From Trichostrongylus colubriformis (taxonomy: Eukaryota; Nematoda; Chromadorea; Rhabditida; Trichostrongylidae), in NCBI GenBank assembly GCA_963978905.1, contig OZ022258.1, positions 59,411,638 through 59,475,637 on the forward strand: 64,000 nt of DNA, in the 5' to 3' direction. The notes beneath the pieces were generated by a model, which worked only from the letters and a program-made list of their open reading frames with translations, did not search any database and had not been told where the DNA came from. Shown piece by piece: positions 24,620 to 37,400 of the stretch. The first letter of the stretch is position 1. Each line of letters opens with the position of its first letter. A program made the translations under genes and the position numbers.

Positions 24620-27029
24620 TGTTGGGTTGGTGCATGAGTCTTGCGACGCTCCCAGGTTTTCTCGTGGTTTCAAAGCTGTCGAACTATATCAATTACGAAT
24701 TACCGTAGTAAGTTAGAGCATGCTTCGGTGATTCTCTTCAGAAGTGTCGTAAACTCATTTTCATTAAGCAATTTTGAATTGAAAAAGGGGTGGAAACGTA
24801 CTCCTACATGTAAAATATGAAAGGATTTTTAAGATGGGTGGATAGTTTTGTAGAGCAAATCTGAATTCGTTTAATCATCGATTTCGGCGCAAGCCCCCCC
24901 CCCATGGTGGGCGGAACTATGTTAGAACTTATGTGCTCCGTACACTTGTGTTTTCCTCTACGCTATTCTAACTTGCCCTAGCTCTACAGGCCCGCTCCTA
25001 ATTTGCTTCTTGTGTGCTCCCTACATTTTGTCTGTCCCTGTCCAGTCCTTACTCGCACGACTTCAACAACCCTTTCCTAACTTGCCCGATTTTCCGCACT
25101 TAAGCGAGGACCTAAATTCGTTTATTCATCGATTTCGGCGCAAGCCCAGCCTATGGTGGGCGGAGGTAGGCTTAGAACTTATATGCTCCGTACACTTGGT
25201 CCCTACCCAATACTAACCTGTCCGACCTCCACAACCCGTGCCTAATTTGCTTGTTGTGTGTTCCCTTTACTTTGGTCAGTCCCTTCCCAGTCCTTACATG
25301 CGCGACTTCAACAGACTCTTTCCTAACTTGCCCGATTTCCAACACCTGAGCGAGGACCTAAATTCGTTTATTCATCGATTTCGGCGCGAGACCCGCCCAT
25401 GGTGGGCGGAGCTAGCTTAGTTCTTATATGCTCTGTACGCTCAGGTCAGCCCCTACCCACTCCCAACTCGCGCGACCCTCCAGGATACAGTTGAGATGAG
25501 GCCCTACCGAGTCTTAACTTGCCCGATCCCTACAGGCCCACTCTTGATTTAGCCGATTTTTTGAACCATTTCTGCGCAAGCCCCGCTCACGGTGGGCGGA
25601 GCTAGGCTTAGTCCTTAAGGAGCTCCGCACACTTTGGTCAACCCCTACCCATTCCCAACTTGCACGACCTTTCCACGTTGCAATTGAGTTGAGAGTAGAT
25701 TACGTGACAAAAAAGAGTAGATTATGTGACAAAAAACGGACACATGCACACACACACACACACAAACACACCAAACTTCTGGTTTTAGCTTGCCTCTCAT
25801 GTGCTCCGTACTTTGGCTTACCCCAACCCATCCCTAACTTGCCCGACCTCTACAGGTCCATTCCTAGCCTGCCTGATTTTTGGAACCTGAGCGTGGACTT
25901 AAATTTGAACACCGGCAGTTTCCGCGCAAGCCCCGCTCACAGTGGGCGGAGCTAGGCTTAATTCTTATGGGCTCTGTGCGCTTAGTTCAGCATCTACCCA
26001 ATTCTAACATGCCCGACCTTCCCAGACAGCAGTTCAGTTGAGACATCATAACAAAGAGATAGGGGTGTATGTGGTGCAGACAGGTTGTAAATGGTTGACG
26101 CTGGACTATGGGAGTGACATGGGTACCCTCGGTGGATCCTTAGGTAATGCCTCCTTTCCTTACCGGCCCATCACAACACAGCTGCGTCGCCATTCGCCTT
26201 TCGAGGCTCCTTATCAGCCATTATCAGTTGCTATCACTTCCATTCCTTCACCATTATGTCCCGTTTCCACCTCTATTCTTAAAATTCAGGGTCCCAGCTT
26301 TGCTGCGACGCGAGATATGAATTTCCCGCCATTCGCCTTTCGGGGCTCCTTATCAGCCCTTATCAGTTGCTATCACTTCCGTTCCTTCACCATTAATGTC
26401 CCCTTTCCACCTCTATATTATCTTCAGAATTCAGGGTCCCAGCTTTGCTGCGACGCGAGATATGAATTTCCCGCCATTCGCCTTTCGGGGCTCCTTATCA
26501 GCCCTTATCAGTTGCTATCACTTCCGTTCCCTCACCATTGATGTCCCCTTAACACCCTTACATTGCCTTAAAATTTCAGGATCCCAGCTTTGCTGCGACG
26601 CGAGATATTATGCGGTGAGCGGACAGACAGACAGACACACACACACAGACACACAGACAAACTCACCACACACAGACAGACAAACTTCTGCTTTATTATA
26701 GAGTATGATATTATGCGGTGAGCGGACAGACAGACAGACAAACAAACAAACACACCAAACTTCTGCTTTATATATAGAGTATGATACATTTTTTGGTCTC
26801 GATGGCAGACGAGAAGATGAGGTGCGCAACAGCCAATTTTTTGCCTTCGGCTTACTTCAATTCCAAACCTCATAAATGTTAGGTAGTCGAAGGAATCGAA
26901 AAACAGATAGTAGCATTTTGTAGAGCAAAAAAAAGCTTTATTGAAAACAGTATAAGCATCGTCGAAGGATGAAGGAAACCATGTGAAAAACGAGGTTGAA
27001 AAAACCGCGGGAACTTATTCCTCAAGCCA
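24620..27029. mobile_element. mariner-derived MITE split by a 1.9-kb repeat
   Basis: 24620-24861 and 26785-27029 match, in order, the two parts of the intact MITE at 44566-45311 (for example 'TTGTAGAGCAAA', 'TCTCGATGGCAGACGAGAAG', 'AACTTATTCCTCAAGCC'). The right inverted arm (24862-26784) lies exactly between them, so the repeat inserted after the MITE. Confidence 0.7.
24862..26784 (-). mobile_element. CTGT-headed repeat (right inverted arm)
   Basis: Reverse-complement copy of 14458 to about 16530: TCATACTCTATATATAAAGC head (26784, preceded by A), two (CTGT)n tracts (26620-26750), the 'TCTCGCGTCGCAGCAAAGCT' units, then ~4-5 units of the ~248-bp array. A second head copy sits at about 26705. 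The long ORFs here (such as 26038-26541) are repeat translations. Confidence 0.75.
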
Positions 27030-27524
27030 ATATCATGAATTGGATATAATATTGATATTAATTGAAAGTATTGCTTTTCGTTGGAAGGGCGGCAGTATAA
27101 TGGAGTACACCTCTGAGTGGGCGAAATCATAAAGACGAACATTTCATCTAGCTCTATCCATCGATATCTGTCGGTATGCTCTTGTGAGGGTGTGTACTTA
27201 TGTCGACCTTTCGCTTTGCGACGTCGCACTCGTGACGCCATCAGCACAACTTGCCGCGGTCGGTTGGAATTCCGCTCAGGACGCAAGGGTCTGGTACCAT
27301 GGAGGTCCTCTAAAGAATAGATGTTTATCTCATCATTGTTACAAGTGTGCTGAGTTATGGGCAAAAGCTTCGGTGTCGCACGAGACTCAAACCCGCACCC
27401 CATGCTTCAGAAATATCGAAATCAGTATCTCATCATTACCTCAAAACAATAACCTTTGTGCCCTAAAAAGACAAAATAGTAGCATAAAAAGTACAAGAAC
27501 CGATGGCATCGCATGATAACAATC
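27030..27524. other. Non-coding gap
   Basis: 27180-27420 shares GGGTGTGTAC(...)TTATGTC with 37310-37330, so may be a degenerate repeat. No gene seen. Confidence 0.35.
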
Positions 27525-27932
27525 CTAATGAAGAAATAATTGATTCGGGCGTAAATTTCTAAAGTTATTGTTGCAATGCACGCAATCACACATGAGATCT
27601 GCAGCGCCGTTCTTCCTGAGTGGCCGCGCGAAAATTCGACATAAGTGTACAACCCCTCTTGTGATATGCACCATTAGCGGGTCACATGATTGAATGGCTT
27701 CAGTGGCGCAGACGTAAGATCTACAGAATTGCGCGCTCTCACCGCTCTCAACCAGATCCTGGCAGTTCAAATTGATCACATAGAGTCCGCTCCTCATCAT
27801 TATCGTGTATGCGCAATGTACATCGCGGGGGTCAACTGGTTTCAACAGAAGTAGCTCATTGACAGTTGTAGGTCTCAACAGCAGATTGTTTACGTGATGG
27901 TGGCTCGTTGGAAGTGAAAATAGGAGCACCAT
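27525..27932 (-). CDS. Hypothetical 135-aa ORF downstream of the phosphatase
   Basis: A single open frame of 135 codons from ATG at 27932 to TAG. A pyrimidine-rich AAATTAG acceptor-like site lies ~20 bp before the ATG, where a nematode gene would take a spliced leader. The product has seven cysteines in its last ~90 residues, an N-terminal leucine-rich stretch and no domain I recognise. It is on the same strand as the phosphatase gene, ~520 bp beyond that gene's stop, so a downstream operon gene is possible. A chance ORF cannot be excluded. Confidence 0.35.
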   Translation of the reverse strand: MVLLFSLPTSHHHVNNLLLRPTTVNELLLLKPVDPRDVHCAYTIMMRSGLYVINLNCQDLVESGESAQFCRSYVCATEAIQSCDPLMVHITRGVVHLCRIFARPLRKNGAADLMCDCVHCNNNFRNLRPNQLFLH

Positions 27933-28378
27933 GGTTGAGTGGAAAGTTCACTAATTTAAAAAAAACCTAGTAATGGACCTTTGCTTTACGCCTCGACTTT
28001 GGTGATGGGCTTGCTCACCGCTATACGGCGCCCACGTATAGAGGCATGTCGGACTGTGATAAGTAGTGCCATTCAGCAATCATTTTATGGAGAGGGGAGC
28101 GGTAGGTGGCTCAGTGAGAACGAAGGCACGGTGTGAGATGCAGAGCTTTGCGAAGTGGCCTGAAGCGGGGCTTCACTGTGAGAAGTGACATGCATTCTCT
28201 ACATTTAGCTTTCATTCATAGTAGCTTCGCTGGTGGACAGTATTATGCTCGTCAGGTGATATACCAACAAACACAGCCTGTAATACAAAGAAAGTTGTAT
28301 ACTCCTTTCTAATTATCTAGTCAATGAAGATTTTGGCAATCACCTATCGAATATGCTATTACATTACTTACAAAGCAA

Positions 28379-28386
28379 TTTTTATT
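28379..28386 (-). promoter_or_regulatory. Poly(A) signal of the phosphatase gene
   Basis: TTTATT on the + strand (AATAAA on the minus strand), about 70 bp after the phosphatase stop codon; suitable distance for 3'-end formation. Confidence 0.6.
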
Positions 28387-28452
28387 GATCGTTTTGATTA
28401 CAAGCACAATCTTTTGTTCGAGAGGGGCGATATCGGTTGCAATAATTCTTGG

Positions 28453-31400
28453 CTATGTTTTTTTGCCTGGAGTGGTTGGGTTGCTAGCTTTGCGAGGGGT
28501 CGCTGCCTTGTAGTTTTTCTTGTCTCCTTTAGTTATTGACGCTGTGGGAGACATTTTGTTTTCGGTAGGACGTGGTGACCCTGCCGTCTTGTCGAGATTG
28601 ACTTCTGGACGAACAATTCCCGTTGATGAAGTCTTGCTATCTGGTCGGCCGGCCGAAGCAGCAGCACGACCCGTTGTTGATGAGGGAGCTACACCTGCTG
28701 GTACCGACGTTTCAACTGTGCGTGCATATTCTGCTGTTGCCATTCCTGTGTCTCTTTTGAATGTTAACACTCTGCATTCTAATCGCCTGAATGAGGATGT
28801 TCTGAATCTGTAACGGAAACAATATTGCTGTGCTTACCCGCTTACATGGAGAACTGCTGCTTGATTGTCCAGCTCACCGCAGTAACAGGGAGCAGAGAAG
28901 AGCGTGAGACACTTTTGATCCGCGAAGAACTCGTACCTGACAGTTGTCTATTTTTAGCTGAGGGATGTCAATGGCCGATGCGGAGATGCATGCAGCAAAA
29001 ATGAATCGGTATGTTCGCGTGATCTCTATCACATCTCTGTTGGGGCCAAATATTATTCTGTCCTTTTCACGATCTGATATGGCGATGAGTGCAGATCAAG
29101 TGCATGAAAAAAAAAACACCTTGGAAGATTAATTGATCTGGCACTTTTTACCCAGAGCTACCCCACTACCTCTCCAACCGATGTGGTCGAAGAGGTTATT
29201 TTGAAAAACTTTTCGATTCGGCTGCAAACTTCTACCAGGGGTAATTCGACCCGTAGAACACGGATATGACATTCGTTTGGCGCGAAACTGCTTGGCGCCT
29301 GCGCCATAGGCACTGACGCCAAAATGTGGTGGATCACCAAACTCGCTCAAAATTTGTTCCAAGTGGTATTTCGACCCGTAAAACACGAATATGACATTTG
29401 TTTAATGAGAAATCGCTCGGCGCCTGCGCCAAACGGTTTTGCGCCAAACGAATGTCATGTTCGGTGTTCTACGGGTCGAATCACCCCTGGGTAGAAGTTT
29501 GCAGCTGAATCGAAAAGTTTTCCAAAATCACTTCTTCTACCACATCGGTTGGATCTCGAGTAATTGGTGTTTTAGCTTAGCTTCTCGACGAGCCGCACTT
29601 TGGATTGTCACTTTAGGAACTCACCCATCCATGACACACTGATGCGCACGACATACAAGGTCGACATTCATCTTGGAACAAAAATTGATTACCGCTTGTT
29701 TTCCGAATACCTGAACCACACATCTCTCAAATGCGTAACTCACTTTAGGCAATGGGTCTGAGCTTCATTCGCAGAAACGTCAGGCTCACAGAAGAGACCC
29801 CACGTGGGCTCGGGTCGAACATAGAACAAACTGTAGATGGATCCGACCATATGAGATCACACAGTAGTCCGATATCGCAGACGTCTGTTGGGCGGTACAC
29901 CCTGAAAAAGAGGAACTCGAATATTTGACGTTTCGATTCTTTATTCACGCGACTCCGTGAAGATCGATGCAATTTTTATAAAGACTGTATATGTTTATGG
30001 GTCTCAGTTTGCCTGTCGAATTGCTTGAAGGAGATAAGATCCTCTGATATTCCTCCATGAGCACAAAAAATTTTTGTTCCAACAAGTCCTGCCATAGGAA
30101 GGCAGTTGAAGACATGTTGAAAGAGCGTCCACAATTCAACTCCTGAAAGATGTTGTTCATTCGAAAGCATCGTCAATGATATTTCGTGGCTCCTAGGTGT
30201 GGTCAATGCGCTCGAAAGGCACAGACGAGGAATATTCAAAAATCACTGAAGTGATAGGCAGCATATACGCCAGTAAACAGTAATAATTGGCTCGCGTGAT
30301 AATACATCATCTGCTACATTTTATGTATTGGGGTCCTTAATACTTGGCTCCTTCACTACATACTGCTACTTTTTATGTACTGGGTCCTTAATACTTTGCT
30401 CCTTTGCTGCTGGAACTGAGAATGACGCGTTCTGTATGCGATCTGTCTTACTCATGGTAGTGATTCATTTCCTCGGATCACCATGAAATCTGTCTTTCGG
30501 TTATGAAAAGATTTCACCACGCCTCTGTGTATGTTGGCGGTCTGGCAATATTTGGCCGCAGTACCTGTGTGCGGGTAAGTGCCAATGTTCATGATGTCAT
30601 CGTGCAGCGAGAAACTACACAAAGCTCGCAGACGACATTTTGTTGAGCGTCATAAGGAACCGAGGTCGAAGTGACGGTTTGTAATTGGATACATTTGATC
30701 CGACATATTTCCCCACGCTGATCTCGAATCTGTTTTCCGAACTTGCGAAACGATTTTGTGGGCGGAGTTATAAGACCCTCTTTCGACAAATCGGAAACCT
30801 CGGATCAAATATACCACAGGGAAGCGAACTGTCATCAGTCGTCTGGCAAAGAAAGTGTTACGCTCCATAGAATGGAGTTGATGGTTTGGCTCCATGTGGA
30901 GACGCTGGTTTTGTATTTTGTTGAACCTATACTGGCTACAGAAGACACTTCTATTCTGATATTACCGCATTTTGATGCTACTTTTCGCATAAGACGATCA
31001 AGTAAATGGTAAGCTGAGCACTTTTGGCAACTACCATATCCGATCGATGACTTCGAAAGCGTTAGTACTTTCTTGGGACCAAAAGTGATCTACAACACTT
31101 GAAAGTGTTAAATATTCCCTCAGCTGCAGCAAGCTTCACACATCCAATTTTTCTTACCATTCAAGTCAATGTTTAAGCGAGTGACGGCTCATGTATTTAA
31201 CATAGCATCGACTTTCCAGTTTATACTAGTGCCTTCATCCTTCGCATTCTTTCGCGTGTTTGTGTTCTTTCAGTTCTGCGCCGTCGGGCTTGAGGGATTG
31301 CCCAGTGGGATTTTGAGACGCGTGAATTTTGTTTTTTGTCACATTTGGAGAGTGTTTGTGAGGTGGCCAATTAATCAATCATTCCACACTCCAGTACCAC

Positions 31401-34400
31401 ATTTCTCACAAAATACTAGCGCTTCCGAAGTTATCGATCGGACATAACAGTTGCGACAGTACTCAGCTTACCGTTTGACAATGTCTTATGCCAAAAAGAG
31501 CATCAAAGTGCGGTAATAACATAATGAAAATGTCCCCTGTGGCCACCAGAAGAAGTTCAACAAAATGCAAAATCAGTGTTTCTATCGAACCATCGTCTCC
31601 AGTTTGTGGGACGCGATACTTACCTCTTTGCCAAACGTCTGCTGACACTTTGCTAATCGATGGCGTACTTGAGGCGACGTTCGTCGAGAAAGGGTCTTGT
31701 AACTTTGTTCAGAGAATCGTTCCTGCAAATTTGGAAAGGAGATACGAGATCAGTGTCCGAAAGTACAGTTAGTGCCGTACAAGTGTTAAAAAACGCGCGA
31801 AAACGCGTTTCCGCATATTTTATCATTTTCGCTATAAATCGACTGATTATTGACTTTTCACTTGACTTATATATATTTTCGAGATCAGCTGTAAGAGGTC
31901 TACAAGATGGTACTATAAGTTTTTTGTCTTCTCAAACTCTACGCGGCCATTTTTTTTACATTCTGAAAAGTTCTAGGAAAAGATTTCCGAAATCTGATGA
32001 AGTGGCGGCCGAATTTTCTCACTGACCTAGTCTAAGTTTACAGCTGTGTAGGAATTTTGAAGTTCCTGTCACTTCAGATAAGCCCCAGTTCCTGGGTGTG
32101 GCTCTAAATAGCGCCTCCGTATATATAATTTTGAAGAAACCATCTCTCAACTCATTTTCAGGCGCAGATCTCCTTTGAAGTGTACGCCGTTTGATACCCC
32201 AGGAAAAAAGCTATTGAATAATATATAAAATCTTCAAGGTGATGAGTTTGTTATGCCTTTTCCTTGTTGCCGATCAAAGTCTTAGGCTCTTATTGGCCAC
32301 GTGCGATTCACGTGCACGGCCATGGGATAGCGGTCACGATCTATGGTGCAATCGGGAACACCGAGCACTTTCCCAAGGCCGTGTACGTGAATAGCGCGGG
32401 ACCGTCACGATGACGCAACAGCTTTCACCGTGCACGTGAGCCGCACGCGACCAGCAAGTGCTTGGGACTCGGGGCAGCAAAGAGAAGGCTGGAAATGAAG
32501 GAAATTACAAATTTATCATCACAAAGATTCTTATGTATTGTTCGATAGCATTTTTCCTGGGGAATCAAACGGCGTACACTTTTTTGGGAAATCTGCGCCT
32601 GAAAATGAGTTGAGAGACGGTTTCTTTAGCAGCATATACACGTAGGCGCTGTTTTGGCCATATTAAGGAACAGGGTCTCATCTGAAATGACAGAAACATG
32701 AAATTTCTCCACAGCTGTGAGCTTAGATTAGGTCTGTGGAAAGATTTCGCCGCCACTCCATCAGATTTCAAGAAAATTTCTCCTCAACTTTTCAGAAATG
32801 GCCTAGTACCAAGTTCAAGAAAATCTTAAGCTTGTAGTGCGCTCTAAGCAAGCTTTCTCGTTGCAACTTTGATTACCCGCCGAAGCAAGAGACCTTTTCG
32901 TGGAAACTTTTTCTTGCATTCATCGTAGAAACCATATTGTCTGTTTACACATCTGGTTTCGTGATTTCCACGCAGCAAATATATCTCCTTTGGAAATCGT
33001 AGCTGCAATTGAAATATATCAGGATTTTTTACAAGTCTTTTCTTAAAGCGGCCTGTGATGTAGGTGGCTGTAGGGAGTTCGAGGGGTTGGCTCATGGGTC
33101 GTAGCCCCCTTGAGTTGAAATGGTGCCTTTGAAGGAGAGATGCGAGAATGAGTTATTGAGATGTCAACCTGACCCAATGTTTTTCTCCTTATCGTCGAAA
33201 AATTACCTTGAAAGCGAGCAGCATAGTAATGGTTTCTAGGCTATAATCACCTCTGTCAACATAATCACCGAGAAAGAGTAGTCGTTTTCGTGGTGGATAA
33301 CCAATCTGCAATCGAGTTACTGTGCAACGTTCTAGAAGTTTTTACGTTCGTATGAGTCTGTCTAGCCCCATCCTACTACTGGGTTTGATATTCTGCGATT
33401 TGTTATTGTGCTATTCCGGAGTCTCATGATTATCTTCATGCTTAACAACAATTGAAACTTCAAAATATTCATTCAAAAAACGCAAAGGGCCAGTCTCAAC
33501 TTTTTTCGGAGTGCTTTTGCAGTATTTCGGTGTTGCCAACCTTTTACTTAGTGAAATCTGATTCCTGAATGTTGGTGGTGGGCTTTATGCCAGTTGTCGA
33601 TACTTATCGTTTTTGTGAACATGCGCCACTATTTCGAATTTCACATAGCCTAGCGGTCAATACCCAGTATTGTTGCTGGTACCACATGAGGAAAAGATTC
33701 ACTTGTTTACTATCACATATATAGATCGTATCTTGATTAAGAAATGTAGAACGCAGTATCAAAAAGAAGCGCACCATTATTCGGACGCTAGGCAATTTAG
33801 CGGTCGATACATCGGCAACTGATATCTACTATATATAATTCGCTTAGTATGTCTGTGTGTGTGTGTCCGTCTGTCTGTCACGAAATTCATATCTCGCGTC
33901 GCAGCGAAGCCGGGACGCTGATTTTTACAAGTGATATAGGGGGTGCCAAGGGAACCCCAGCGGTGGTGGATCGAAAGTGATAGCAGCTGATACGCGCTGA
34001 TAAGGAGCCTTGAAAGGCGAATGTCACCAAAGTCGTTTTGCCTTTCGGGTTGACCCCAGAGCGCTGACACTCATGGGTGTTTTGCGGGATGGGGCGGGAA
34101 CATTGATGGTGGGTGACCCGCATTGATAACGTTGATAAGATTCGATAAGGAGTGTGAAATGGCTAGAGTCGTCGAATCCGTTTCGCTTTTCGCATCGGTC
34201 CTAGAGCGCTGACACTCATGGGTGTTTTGCGGGATGGGGCGGGAACATTAATGGTGGGTGATCCAAATTGATAACGGTTGCTAAGACTTGATAAAGAGCG
34301 TAAAAAGAGTAGAGTCGTCGAATCCGTTTCGCTTACCTCATTGGTCCCGGAGCGTTCATACTCACAAGTGTATTGCAGGGTTAGACGGGGTCAATGACGG

Positions 34401-37400
34401 TGGGTGATCCACCTTGATAACGATTGATAAGATCTGATAAGGAGCATGAGAAGGCGAATGTCGTCAAATTGGTTTCGCTTTTCTCATTGGTACCGGAGCG
34501 TTCATAATCACAAGTGTTTTGCGGGGTAAGACGGGGTCAATAACGGTGGATGGTCCAGCTTGATAACGGTTGATAAGACTTGATAAGGAGCAGAGAAGGC
34601 GAATGTCGTCAAATTCGTTTCGCCTTTCGCGTTGATCCGAGAACGCTGACACTCATGGGTGTTTAGCAGAGTGGGCGGCTAACAGCGAAATGTTACATTT
34701 GCAGGTATTGTAGGGTACGGGGACCTCAATGGTATTGTTGGGTACAAGGGCCTCAGTGATTCGAAATCGGCTCACAGTGGCTGATAAGGAACCGTTCGGA
34801 ATTAGATGGGATAAAATACTTCACACCGTTAACTACTACTATATGGTCGCTCTAGCAAAAGCGTTTGAGTCTCGGTGCCGTTGGGTGAACACATTTTATG
34901 TTCTGATATCATTCGCCGACGTATCGACCGCTGAACAGCATGGCGTTCCAAAAAATGGTGCACTTCTCTTGATACTGCGATCTACACTGATGGTCATGAT
35001 ACACCTATATTTGTGATAGCAAAGCAATCTTTTCTCTGGGAATCATTTTCTAATGCGGTACTGGCAGCACCACTGGGTATCGACCGCTAGACTACACAAA
35101 ATTCCAAATAGCGAAGCATGTTTACGAAAACGATAAACATCGATAAGCGGGATATGGATCTACCATCAATGTGTAGGAATTAGATGCTCAGCAAGTAAAC
35201 AAATTTTTTCCAATCGATGCATTCGAATACAAAACTATCGATCTCCAAACTATCCAGACTCCCAATGATGACCTAAACCAGTTGGCTGGCGCACACTACT
35301 GCGCGCGATTTATGTCGATAACGTGCAAAATGGGATCGATGCAAAGCGAGTGATGTATATTAATATCGAAAAGCTTTTTTTTTTTCATCACGCCATATTC
35401 TCTTCTTTTTTCCAGTTCTATAGCTCAGCTGAAAGCAGAGGAAGGGAAATTTCGCTCAATTCCATACATAACTGTGGACGTGCCGATCAAACCCATTTTG
35501 CACAATATTGCCATGAATCGCGCGCAGTAGTCTGCGCCAGCCAACTGGAATGGACAATATGCGGCTTGTATATAGTAGAATTTCAAATAGTGGTGCATTT
35601 CCGGATAATCTGATAAGTAATCAATGAACAAAGGTAATTGGCAAATGAATCCATTACCTACATCAAAATAAATACTCATTAAGTGGAAAATGGCATCCAA
35701 TCGACGCAGTCGAACACCCAATATGGGAAGTTGAACTCCAAACTCCCAAATAGTGACTACTAGACCACATGTATTAAATACCAGTGGTTTAACAAATTTT
35801 TTTCTTGATCGAAAATCGATTGTAGTTGAGGGTACTGGCTGCTAAATCATCTCGAGTGTCGGTAAACGGACAAATGTGCGGCGGTACTCACTGCCGCGAC
35901 GCATGAGCTCACGCGTCGCGGCCTCCATCTGGCGCGCGCTGGCATGCTTATGAGCTCTAGGTCTTGTTATCTCATCGGGTCGGGCAAGGCTTCGTGAGCA
36001 GCACATGAGATCTTCGTCTACTGAGGTGTGTGTAAAAGAGTGACTCCTAACTCGCCGCTAAAGCGGCGAGCCAAGAGTCGCGCGCGCTTCGCGCGCATTG
36101 CAAGGAAAGGAAGCCTCGACGTGGGGGCTAATATGGGCCGTCGCCAAATATCGTTGTTGAGTTTATGGCATCGGTGAGAAGAAAGCGACACTTGTCATCA
36201 GCGAATGTATACTCATGTGTATATTTTAACCTAAGCCTGCAAAGGAAGGAAGCCCCGACGTGGGGGCTAATATGAGCCGTCGCCAAATATCGTTGTTGAG
36301 TTTATAACATCGGTGAGAAGAAAGCTACACTTGTCATCGCAGAATGTATATTCTAGTGTATATTTTAACCTAAGCCTGCAAGGGAAGGAAGCCCCGACGT
36401 GGGGGCTAATATGGGGTGTCGCCAAATATCGTTGTTGAGAGCTAGTATCAGTGAGACGGAAGCAACTCTGCATTCGCCGCTATAGTGCGCTGACCCTACA
36501 ACAACGGGAACCGAAGGCTCCCGCAATTACTAAATTGGCGATTTGGAACCCCAGTCCCAATGACAACGGATCATCCTCCTCTACTTCACCGCTGCTCCAC
36601 AGTATCCTACGTCTCGTCGGACTATCCGATGAGATCAACGTTGGCCGTACCAATCATGCGTAGTACACTTTGCGATATCTCGCCACGTGCACTCTCTTAC
36701 GCGGAGTGCGCAGACGGAGCGACGAGACGGGAGAAAACATGTGCCCACTGACGACGAACCGCGACGCATTCTCACGCGTTGCGGTAGTGAGTACCACCGC
36801 ACATTTGTCCGTTTACCATTCCCCAATCATCTCGACCTTTTCAAAGTGGCAGACTTGATATGAAGCGGTAAGACAGCGTTTGTTGTTTTGGAATTTGCGT
36901 TTGCAAATTTGCGGAAAAGCATTAGATAGATATTGATGTGGAGAATTGTTGAGTTTGTGGAATTGTGGAATTTGCGGAAATGAAGAATTGTGGAAAGCGT
37001 GGAATCGTATGCGGCGCGTGTCATTCCCCGCAGCTCATTCTCGCGAACGGTCGACTGTCTTTCTTCATACCTGCCTTTGTGGATTTGATTTTTAAAGAAG
37101 AATCATTTGCTTATATGATACATAAGTACTAGCTATACTATTTACCATCGAAGTGGGCACTACGGAGAAGCTTCCGCCTTCTTCGACAACCCTCTTCATT
37201 TTAATACAGTCCATTTGGCAGGGTTTGTTTGGGCGTGGCCTACCGATTTGGATGAGACTGTGTCAAACTCTCACTCCGCCCACTAAGTCTCGCTATGCAG
37301 CCTCTCGGGGTGTGTACCCTTATGTCAGGATTTCGCACCGCAGCATGCCGCAGGCCAAGCAATGCAGACGAGCTAAAGGCGCCTGTTGTTGGGTCCCGAA

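Noticed and set aside
25010..26701. Long ORFs such as 26038-26541 (167 aa) rich in repeated peptides
   Set aside because: They are translations of the ~180-bp and ~248-bp tandem units, also open in the inverted arm at 14458-16870. No unit keeps a start codon.
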